Below, in pieces: positions 6,702-11,350 of a stretch of DNA of 25,627 bases. The stretch spans positions 18,748-44,374 of the forward strand of contig PFBB01000002.1 in the NCBI GenBank assembly GCA_002773475.1, written 5' to 3'. This DNA comes from Candidatus Harrisonbacteria bacterium CG10_big_fil_rev_8_21_14_0_10_44_23. GTDB lineage: Bacteria; Patescibacteriota; Minisyncoccia; UBA6257; 1-14-0-10-44-23. A program made the position numbers and the translations under genes. Within the stretch, counting starts at the first letter, position 1; each line of letters starts with the position of its first letter. Below the pieces are notes generated by a model. It ran no database searches. It was not told the origin of the DNA and saw only the letters and a program-made list of their open reading frames with translations.

Positions 6702-7454
6702 CTAGTAGCACCCTTTTTGGTTGAGTATCGCCTGAATTTGTGATTCTGTGGCTAATCCTCCTGATATCGATATACTTTCTCTTATGCTATTTTCTATTTC
6801 GTTGCATATGTCATCATAAACGTAATTATTTGAAGACTGACCCGCATATTCAACAGAGTCATTAAACTCCTTCATTATCGCCACTCTTCTTTCTAGGAAC
6901 GTTTTTTGCTTCAAAACAAGTTTTGATATTCCAGTGTTATGCCAGTACTCTAAATCAACGTATTTATTCGCATTAATATTCTCGGCATATCCATAGACTT
7001 CCTTTATGAAGGTCTCCGTATCAGCTATTAGCTCGTCAAATTTTTCTAGGGCTACAAAAATTTCACTTTGAAATGTGGATGGGTATCCCATCATGGATTT
7101 TGCGATTGTCCTTATTTCTTCAACGTCATGCATGGCATCGCTTATTACCTCTGTGAAAAGAGCATAGGCTTCATTTCTATCTTCGAGCGAGCTAACCTTG
7201 GGTGCTACTGTTTGAATCTGTATGGCGTCTACGACTGCTTGTTCTTTAGGTCGAGGCTCTTTAACTACTTCCTCGGTCACATCAGCCTCCTCTTGTTTAA
7301 ATAAGCTTTCATCAATCTCTTCAGTTTCTTTAGTGGCTATCTCCTTATTCGCCTCAATACTTTTTACTGCAACATAACTAACTGCACTCACCGCTAAAGC
7401 ACCAAAGGCGATGACAACTATTAGCCCGATTGATATAAATCCTTTATTGTTCAT
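6702..7454 (-). CDS. Membrane-anchored extracellular protein with pilin-like N-terminus
   Basis: This 250-aa protein starts MNNKGFISIGLIVVIAFGAL, with a single hydrophobic helix at about residues 6-30. The Lys-Gly-Phe before the helix recalls a prepilin cleavage site, but Glu at +5 is absent, so processing by PilD is doubtful. An acidic linker rich in Glu and Val (about 35-75) leads to a helical domain (about 85-215). Two cysteines near the C-terminus (C217, C249) could form a disulphide outside the cell. I do not recognise the domain. It lies in the phage-related region downstream of another membrane protein, which suggests co-transcription and a role as envelope cargo. Confidence 0.6.
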   Translation of the reverse strand: MNNKGFISIGLIVVIAFGALAVSAVSYVAVKSIEANKEIATKETEEIDESLFKQEEADVTEEVVKEPRPKEQAVVDAIQIQTVAPKVSSLEDRNEAYALFTEVISDAMHDVEEIRTIAKSMMGYPSTFQSEIFVALEKFDELIADTETFIKEVYGYAENINANKYVDLEYWHNTGISKLVLKQKTFLERRVAIMKEFNDSVEYAGQSSNNYVYDDICNEIENSIRESISISGGLATESQIQAILNQKGCY

Positions 7455-7521
7455 AGATGCACTTCTTGCTTCTCTTTAAAAGCTCGCAAGCCTCAAATAA
7501 AGCTATATTAAAGTCGCTCAT
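7444..7521 (-). CDS. Possible 25-aa ORF between the two membrane-protein genes
   Basis: A 25-codon frame (MSDFNIALFEACELLKRSKK, then CIYEQ) starts 4 bases after the stop of the 189-aa gene and ends overlapping the start of the 250-aa gene by 11 bases. No ribosome-binding site is seen. It may serve only to carry ribosomes from one gene to the next. Coding status is uncertain. Confidence 0.2.
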   Translation of the reverse strand: MSDFNIALFEACELLKRSKKCIYEQ

Positions 7522-7525
7522 AGTT

Positions 7526-8095
7526 TTAATTTTGCGGGTATCTCCTTAAACACTCGGCTTTGTCGTCATCTAACCCTTTATCAAATAAGTTCACATAGGG
7601 GTCTATTGCTAAACGGCAAGAACACTCGCTCGGTCTTTTAAGAATATAATCAAAACTTGCAGAAAGACGAGCAGAAACGGGGTCGTCTGGGTTGCTGGGT
7701 GTAAGGTTTCTTTCTTTTACATATTCCTCACTCGTTAGCCCGTATTTTTTAAGGTATTCGTCAAAAGAAAGCTCGTTAATGTCTATACACTTACTTGTTA
7801 GCTTGCCCTGTGCCTTACACTCTTTATGCCACCTGTCGCTATAATTGTCCTCTGCATTTCCTATACAAGTATTTAATGCTTGCTCGGCTTCCTCTTTGGC
7901 TTCCTGCTCTTTAAGCTCTTTAGCTAACTGCTCTTGTTTTTCTGTCTCAATTTTTATCTGTTGCTGTCGCTCAATAGAACGCTGTTTATTTACTTGGCTT
8001 GCATAGAAAAAGCCCCCTAAAATAAGACTTGCTACTAAAATCACGGCGGGTAGTGAAAGTTTATTTAGTTTTTCCAGTATTTTGTCCATAATCAT
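7526..8095 (-). CDS. Single-pass membrane protein with coiled coil and Cys-rich C-terminus
   Basis: The 189-aa protein has a short basic N-terminus and one membrane helix at about residues 15-33. A strongly charged coiled coil (about 38-74, Gln/Lys/Glu) follows, and then a C-terminal domain with six cysteines (C77, C93, C103, C158, C160, C182) ending in ECLRRYPQN. The Cys-rich part probably lies outside the cell. From memory this architecture, with the KLSLPAVIL anchor and a YPQ ending, recurs in Patescibacteria as an uncharacterised family; I cannot verify that here. The start at 8095 (ATG ATT ATG) has an in-frame alternative at 8089. It has its own promoter and sits between the small-terminase-like gene and the 250-aa gene. 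Confidence 0.65.
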   Translation of the reverse strand: MIMDKILEKLNKLSLPAVILVASLILGGFFYASQVNKQRSIERQQQIKIETEKQEQLAKELKEQEAKEEAEQALNTCIGNAEDNYSDRWHKECKAQGKLTSKCIDINELSFDEYLKKYGLTSEEYVKERNLTPSNPDDPVSARLSASFDYILKRPSECSCRLAIDPYVNLFDKGLDDDKAECLRRYPQN

Positions 8096-8120
8096 TTTTT
8101 AATAAGCTGTTCATAGTTTG

Positions 8121-8150
8121 AGTATAAACACATCATTCATCTATTGCCAA
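8121..8150 (-). promoter_or_regulatory. Promoter for the 189-aa membrane-protein gene
   Basis: On the minus strand TTGGCA (8145-8150) and TATACT (8121-8126) are 18 bases apart and close to consensus. They overlap the end of the small-terminase-like gene. The predicted leader is about 20 bases. Confidence 0.55.
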
Positions 8151-8501
8151 TAGAAGCTTAGATATTGTCATTTTCTCTGATTCAGCGATTTTTGGTTTAT
8201 CTATCCAGCCATGATTATTCGTAAGGTGAAACTTAACCATTGCCGTAGAGAATTGTCGCTTTAATCCGCCCACAAATGCTCTTGTCTCTAAAATATCGTC
8301 AATTTTTCTTATAGTGTCCGAAATCTCCTCATCTTCCATAAAAGCATCAGCCCATTCGCTGATTCTTTGCCTCGAGTAGGGCTTTTCTTCGACTAACTCG
8401 CCCTTAAAGACGTATTCCTTGCTAGTTCTAAGCCTGCTTAACAGGTCATTAACTTCTCCAAGAACATATTCTCTGGTATATTTTTTAGGCTTTGTGGTCA
8501 T
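8133..8501 (-). CDS. Small-terminase-like / DNA-packaging protein
   Basis: This 122-aa protein has a helical N-terminus followed by a helix-turn-helix-like stretch (YSRQRISEWADAFMEDEE, residues about 62-80, where a substrate-binding helix of small terminases would lie). It ends with the pattern MVKFHLTNNHGWIDK, which closely resembles the 'lysine/Asn, Gly-Trp, Asp-Lys' ending of phage gp3-type small terminase subunits. Such proteins recognise phage DNA and bring it to the large terminase for packaging. No large terminase is in the window. It is the first gene inside the right border. The assignment is by motif memory, so moderately sure. Confidence 0.6.
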   Translation of the reverse strand: MTTKPKKYTREYVLGEVNDLLSRLRTSKEYVFKGELVEEKPYSRQRISEWADAFMEDEEISDTIRKIDDILETRAFVGGLKRQFSTAMVKFHLTNNHGWIDKPKIAESEKMTISKLLLAIDE

Positions 8502-8660
8502 ATCGGTTTAATACCTACCTTGTGTCTATACACATAAGTCTATCTGGCTGTTTCGAGCATTTTTTGTAAAGATTGGCTAGAATTATAGAAACTCCAAAAG
8601 CCACTGAGGTACTGCTTGAGCTGGTTCGATGTTTCACTTACTATGTCCACAAATAAAAAT
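8502..8660. other. Gene-free gap at the mobile-element/host border, candidate att region
   Basis: No convincing gene lies here. The minus strand reads as short, stop-interrupted coding-like fragments (for example a frame through Ser-Val-Ala-Phe-Gly-Val), as often seen where integrases recombine. TCCAAAAGCCACT at 8593-8605 resembles 3939-3950. A small inverted repeat TGTGT-CTAT-ACACA is at 8521-8534. The host terminator begins at 8661. Confidence 0.4.
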
Positions 8661-8687
8661 AAAAAATAGCCCTTAGGGCTATTTTTT
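8661..8687 (-). terminator. Rho-independent terminator after the DedA-like gene
   Basis: A 12-bp perfect stem (8661-8672 with 8676-8687; AAAAAATAGCCC and its complement) with a 3-base loop starts one base after the stop codon of the gene at 8689. A/T runs on both sides mean it could work in both directions and insulate host from mobile DNA. Confidence 0.85.
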
Positions 8688-8688
8688 A

Positions 8689-9267
8689 TTACAGCAGTCC
8701 CTTTGCGACTGCGGTTAGGAGCCAGATCCCCGCAAAGTTTAGAAGAAAGGAGATAATTACTAAGGTGCCTGTTTTAACCTTGGATACACCCATCATAGCG
8801 AGGCCTATTTCATCTGGTATAGGGGAGGCAATAAATACAGCCCCGATGATTGGCACTAGCCAGTGGAGTGGTCGAAGGCGAAAAATGGACATGATTTTTT
8901 GTTTCTTTGTTTTTTCCAAAAACCAATCAATGTCATCGCTTAGGGTGTCGCGGATAAATCTAAAGATTAGAAGATCGCCAATTGCGGCACCGATTGCACC
9001 AAAGAGGGCGACTTCGAGTGGCGTGTTGGCAAGGGCAATCTCGACTAAAACAACTGCGGCTGGAACAGCGGTGAAAATAGATACAAAAAATATTCCAGCT
9101 AAAATGCTGCCAATAATTCTCCATTGTTGAGTTCCGATAAGAATGTCAGAAAATATACCCGTTTTTGCAAGAACTAAAGCAATGGCGATGCTGGCAACTA
9201 TTAGCAAAAGTTTTAGAATCCGGTTATTGTGTTTTTTTGCTCTAGGTTTAGGTTGGGCTTTTGGCAT
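8689..9267 (-). CDS. DedA/VTT-like small membrane protein
   Basis: The 192-aa protein has a very basic N-terminus (residues 1-17) and then about five hydrophobic segments: around 19-37, 46-70, 80-105 (amphipathic, re-entrant-like), 133-150 and 165-190. The GAIGAAIGDLLIFRFIRD stretch matches the G-x3-G-D-x2-x-F/Y-x2-R type motif of DedA/VTT (SNARE-associated) proteins, and PIPDEIGLAMMGVSK corresponds to the conserved Pro-containing re-entrant loop. The family is linked to lipid flipping or transport in the cytoplasmic membrane. The gene stands alone, with an extended -10 promoter upstream and a terminator right after the stop. Family assignment is by motif and topology. Confidence 0.65.
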   Translation of the reverse strand: MPKAQPKPRAKKHNNRILKLLLIVASIAIALVLAKTGIFSDILIGTQQWRIIGSILAGIFFVSIFTAVPAAVVLVEIALANTPLEVALFGAIGAAIGDLLIFRFIRDTLSDDIDWFLEKTKKQKIMSIFRLRPLHWLVPIIGAVFIASPIPDEIGLAMMGVSKVKTGTLVIISFLLNFAGIWLLTAVAKGLL

Positions 9268-9295
9268 TGTAAAAGGGTGATAAACTTTGTATCAT
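9267..9295 (+). promoter_or_regulatory. Promoter for the tRNA cluster
   Basis: TTGTAA (9267-9272) and TATCAT (9290-9295) are separated by 17 bases. A start near 9302 would lie about 11 bases before the first tRNA. It overlaps the divergent promoter of the DedA-like gene. Confidence 0.5.
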
Positions 9296-9304
9296 TTTAG
9301 CACA
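9294..9304 (-). promoter_or_regulatory. Extended -10 promoter of the DedA-like gene
   Basis: The minus strand reads TGTGCTAAAAT, an extended -10 (TGC before TAAAAT). The same 11 bases precede pilM at 14719-14729. The predicted leader is about 20 bases. Confidence 0.5.
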
Positions 9305-9312
9305 CCATAAAA

Positions 9313-9386
9313 CGGACTGTAGTACAATGGTAGTATGCGCCCATGGGGTGGGTGTGACCCGGGTCCGATTCCCGGCAGTCCGACCA
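9313..9386 (+). tRNA. tRNA-Pro (anticodon GGG), CCA encoded
   Basis: The acceptor stem CGGACTG pairs with CAGTCCG. The D arm (GTAC/GTAT), anticodon stem CGCCC/GGGTG and T arm (CCGGG/CCCGG around TCCGATT) all fold. The loop A-T-GGG-G-T gives anticodon GGG. The C1-G72 pair is typical of bacterial tRNA-Pro. Discriminator A at 9383 is followed by an encoded CCA (9384-9386). Confidence 0.93.
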
Positions 9387-9399
9387 TGATTACCCCAAT

Positions 9400-9470
9400 C
9401 GGACTGTCGTATAACGGTAGTATGTACGCTTCGGGTGCGTGCGGCCCGGGTTCGACTCCCGGCAGTCCGA
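9400..9470 (+). tRNA. tRNA-Pro (anticodon CGG)
   Basis: Acceptor CGGACTG/CAGTCCG and T stem CCGGG/CCCGG are identical to those of the tRNA-Pro(GGG) 13 bases upstream. The anticodon stem TACGC/GCGTG encloses T-T-CGG-G-T, giving anticodon CGG. The discriminator is A and CCA is not encoded (CAA follows). It is probably a duplicated and diverged copy of the first gene. Confidence 0.93.
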
Positions 9471-9479
9471 CAACAAAAT

Positions 9480-9550
9480 GGGCCTGTAGTATAGTGGTAG
9501 TACACCGCATTCGCATTGCGGAGACAGGGATTCGATTTCCCTCAGGTCCA
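9480..9550 (+). tRNA. tRNA-Ala (anticodon CGC)
   Basis: Acceptor GGGCCTG pairs with CAGGTCC and includes the G3-U70 wobble that identifies tRNA-Ala. The anticodon stem CCGCA/TGCGG encloses T-T-CGC-A-T, giving anticodon CGC. The T stem is AGGGA/TCCCT around TTCGATT. CCA is not encoded. Confidence 0.93.
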
Positions 9551-9587
9551 CTGAAAGGGTTGAGGCCATGTAAACGTCATAAAATAG

Positions 9588-10592
9588 GTGCAAAAAACTA
9601 GAATTGGTATAATCTTTGGCGGTAAGTCGGCAGAGCATGAGGTTTCGGTCCAATCGGCTGAAAATGTTGTTGCGGCCTTAGATAAGAGCCGGTATGAGCC
9701 TGTTTTGGTTTTTGTTGATAAGGGTGGAAATTGGTTTTTAAGAAATGGTGAAGATGCGCCACTGACAATAGCTTCGTGTGATCTGAGTAGTGTGTTTGAC
9801 GTAGCCTTCCCATTGATCCATGGACCGTTTGGTGAGGATGGAACATTGCAGGGATTTTTAAAAATGGCGAATGTGCCTTTTGTTGGGGCGGGAGTTTTGG
9901 GATCTGCTGTTGGGATGGATAAGGATGTGATGAAGCGATTATTGGTGGAGGCGGGGATGGAGGTCGGTAAATACCTGACTATTCGGGAAAGCGACAAACT
10001 GGATTACGGAGAAGTAGTTAATAAGCTGGGCGAGGTTGTCTTTATTAAGCCAGCAAATCTTGGCTCTTCGGTTGGGATTAGCCGAGTGACCAATGAAGCA
10101 GAATATAGCGCGGCGCTGAGTTTAGCCTTTAGTTTTGATCGAAAGGTTGTAGTTGAAGCAAATATTGATGGGCGAGAGATTGAATGCGCAGTGCTGGGAA
10201 ATAATAGGCCGATGGCTTCAGTTCCGGGGGAAATAATTACCAAGAAGGATTTTTACTCCTATGAGGCGAAATACATAGACGAGGATGGGGCGAGGTTAGA
10301 AATACCAGCAAAGCTAGAAGTCGATAAAATGAAAGAAGTTCAGACACTGGCGGTTAAGGTTTTTAAGACTTTGGAATGCGAGGGAATGGGTAGGGTTGAT
10401 ATGTTTCTTGCGGCGGATGGGCGTTTGCTGGTGAACGAAATAAACACGATTCCAGGGTTTACGAAAATTAGCATGTATCCGAAGCTCTGGGAGGTGAGTG
10501 GGATTTCTTACTCGGATTTGATCAATCGATTAATCAAATTAGCTATTGAGCGGTTCGATAGGGAGAATAATAAAATTAATAATAATTTATGA
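9588..10592 (+). CDS. ddl: D-alanine--D-alanine ligase
   Basis: The 334-aa protein is an ATP-grasp ligase that joins two D-alanines, using ATP, for peptidoglycan precursor synthesis in the cytoplasm. The N-terminal domain begins RIGIIFGGKSAEHEVSVQSA, the Ddl signature. HGPFGEDGTLQG and FVGAG follow at about 78-100. FIKPANLGSSVGISRV (about 152-167) is the ATP-grasp nucleotide loop. GREIECAVLG and GEIITKKDFYSYEAKY lie in the centre, and NEINTIPGFTKISMYPKLWE near the end carries the metal-binding Glu and Asn and the substrate loop. Length is normal. The start is GTG at 9588, because a TAG stop lies directly upstream in frame. No Shine-Dalgarno is seen. It follows the tRNA cluster by 37 bases and could be read by transcription through the tRNAs. 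Its stop overlaps the next small ORF (ATGA). Confidence 0.95.
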   Translation: MQKTRIGIIFGGKSAEHEVSVQSAENVVAALDKSRYEPVLVFVDKGGNWFLRNGEDAPLTIASCDLSSVFDVAFPLIHGPFGEDGTLQGFLKMANVPFVGAGVLGSAVGMDKDVMKRLLVEAGMEVGKYLTIRESDKLDYGEVVNKLGEVVFIKPANLGSSVGISRVTNEAEYSAALSLAFSFDRKVVVEANIDGREIECAVLGNNRPMASVPGEIITKKDFYSYEAKYIDEDGARLEIPAKLEVDKMKEVQTLAVKVFKTLECEGMGRVDMFLAADGRLLVNEINTIPGFTKISMYPKLWEVSGISYSDLINRLIKLAIERFDRENNKINNNL

Positions 10593-10669
10593 ACAAAAAA
10601 AGAAAACAGGCGAAGAAGAAGCACCGAAAGACTTCGGGTAAGGATGCTTCTCTGGCTTATCGGGGATAA
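10589..10669 (+). CDS. Tiny basic protein (26 aa), possibly COX24/AURKAIP1-like ribosome-associated
   Basis: The frame encodes MNKKRKQAKKKHRKTSGKDA, then SLAYRG. It starts in an ATGA overlap with the ddl stop, which favours translational coupling. The Lys/Arg/His-rich pattern with KKKHRK recalls the very short bacterial proteins annotated as AURKAIP1/COX24-domain proteins and thought to bind the ribosome. That link is from memory of the family and is not secured by the sequence. The size is at the limit of what can be called. Confidence 0.5.
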   Translation: MNKKRKQAKKKHRKTSGKDASLAYRG

Positions 10670-10674
10670 CTCGG

Positions 10675-10683
10675 TGTTATAAT
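10675..10683 (+). promoter_or_regulatory. Perfect extended -10 promoter (TGT-TATAAT)
   Basis: The consensus TATAAT lies at 10678-10683 with TGT directly before it, six bases after the 26-aa ORF. No good -35 is seen, as expected for an extended -10. Transcription would start near 10690 and drive the leader, the 47-aa ORF, the DUF167 gene and the 58-aa gene. Confidence 0.6.
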
Positions 10684-10793
10684 GGTGGGGATGAGTTCAA
10701 GCTAGCGCATCAGCAATGGAACGCACTCCGTATTTAAGGCGCTGGTTTTTGTAACTAAAATTGGCAAGAGCTAACTAGTTGAGATTTTCTGGC
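10684..10793 (+). ncRNA. Candidate structured leader RNA, family not recognised
   Basis: About 110 bases between an extended -10 promoter and the 47-aa ORF can fold. TCAA-g-CTAG (10697-10705) pairs with CTAGTTGA (10775-10782), closing a domain that contains CGC/GCG pairing (10706-10708 with 10739-10741) and a GGA/TCC hairpin (around 10718-10729). It matches no riboswitch consensus I know. Pairings were found by eye without energy calculation. Confidence 0.3.
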
Positions 10794-10937
10794 ATGAAAA
10801 CTAAGCAATATTCAAAGAAAGGTAATTTTAACGGGAGGCCGGCTTATCGGAGCGCGGCCTCTTTTCGGTTTAGGGCGGGATTTAGAAATAGAAAGGTAAA
10901 GATTGGATATAAAAATGAAACTAAGAGTAAGGGTTAA
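10794..10937 (+). CDS. Small basic protein (47 aa), unknown function
   Basis: The frame starts MKTKQYSKKGNFNGRPAYRS and continues with a Phe/Arg/Lys-rich run ending ETKSKG. It has about 15 Lys or Arg in 47 residues and no cysteine, so it is likely to bind nucleic acid. It lies after the candidate leader RNA and overlaps the start of the DUF167 gene by 23 bases in another frame. I do not recognise a family, and it may be only part of the leader. Confidence 0.4.
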   Translation: MKTKQYSKKGNFNGRPAYRSAASFRFRAGFRNRKVKIGYKNETKSKG

Positions 10938-11136
10938 AACCAACGCAAGTAAGGAAGGAGTGGAGCGAATTGATGATGATTATTACCGCGTTTCAGTTTC
11001 TGCTAGCCCAGAGAAGGGGAGGGCGAATAGACGGGTGGAAGAACTTCTGGCAAAATATTTTAATGTTCCAGTGTCTTTGGTCGGAATCATCGCTGGGCAG
11101 GCCGCAAAAGAAAAAATAATAGAGATTGTTGAATAA
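10915..11136 (+). CDS. DUF167 / YggU-family protein
   Basis: The 73-aa protein reads MKLRVRVKTNASKEGVERID and includes SPEKGRANRRVEELLAKYFNV and an ending AAKEKIIEIVE. This is the whole DUF167 domain: the 'VKPNAK' start, the 'PP.EGKAN..' central motif and the 'G..S..K.i.I' end. Its function is unknown; structures show a small alpha/beta fold. The ATG at 10915 fits the family start, with GGA seven bases upstream. A TTG at 10903 with AAAGG nearby is an alternative that adds four residues. The 58-aa gene follows after three bases. Confidence 0.85.
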   Translation: MKLRVRVKTNASKEGVERIDDDYYRVSVSASPEKGRANRRVEELLAKYFNVPVSLVGIIAGQAAKEKIIEIVE

Positions 11137-11139
11137 TTT

Positions 11140-11316
11140 ATGAGCATGTTTAAAAATTTGAAGGCTGCAAAGGAAATGATGAAAAATATGGACCCGGACC
11201 AGCTCAAAGAGATGATGCAACAAGCTGGGTCATATCAAAGTCAGATGGAGGATATGGTTCGCAAGGTTGTCCGCGAGGAGATCAAAAAAATGAAAGAGCA
11301 AGGCGAATTGTCGTAA
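11140..11316 (+). CDS. Small helical protein (58 aa), unknown function
   Basis: The frame begins MSMFKNLKAAKEMMKNMDPD and ends KEQGELS. It is Met/Lys/Glu/Gln-rich and predicted to be almost all helix, with two amphipathic segments around a DPDQLKEMM turn that recalls the 'DP' repeats of STI1-like modules. No cysteine, membrane segment or catalytic motif is seen. It starts three bases after the DUF167 stop and is probably co-transcribed. Coding is supported by the operon spacing and clean amphipathic pattern. Confidence 0.6.
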   Translation: MSMFKNLKAAKEMMKNMDPDQLKEMMQQAGSYQSQMEDMVRKVVREEIKKMKEQGELS

Positions 11317-11350
11317 TCAGATCGAGCTGGGCTGTGTTATTATTATTTTT

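Larger units (their letters stand above)
1..8605. mobile_element. Prophage / integrated phage-related region (left end outside window)
   Basis: The interval carries a collagen-like fibre gene, virion-type helical proteins, an HNH endonuclease, a large serine recombinase, a MerR-type regulator and a small-terminase-like gene, nearly all on the minus strand. To the right, ordinary host genes start after a terminator at 8661-8687. The right border is placed in the gene-free gap 8502-8660, but its exact base is not proven. The left border lies outside the window. The interval may be one prophage or a small recombinase-carrying element (about 3939-8605) beside or inside another phage. Confidence 0.75.
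3939..8605 (-). mobile_element. Candidate 4.7-kb satellite-like integrative element
   Basis: Between two short similar sequences lie, all on the minus strand, a small-terminase-like gene, two membrane-anchored proteins, a MerR-type regulator, a 49-aa ORF and a large serine recombinase. No capsid, portal or large-terminase gene is present in this segment. Integrase plus regulator plus small terminase is the core of phage-inducible islands. The ends are tentative and the segment could simply be the lysogeny end of one prophage. Confidence 0.35.

Noticed and set aside
9248..9653. Several frames over the tRNA cluster on both strands
   Set aside because: They translate tRNA genes, giving the usual spurious Gly-Ile-Glu-Pro-type peptides.
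9542..9997. Minus-strand frames opposite ddl
   Set aside because: They lie within the strongly supported ddl gene and show no domain.
10690..10740. Fluoride-type riboswitch
   Set aside because: A GATG-x-GTTC-like start is present but the conserved pseudoknot and the downstream CTCCT-type motif are not, and the neighbouring genes do not fit.
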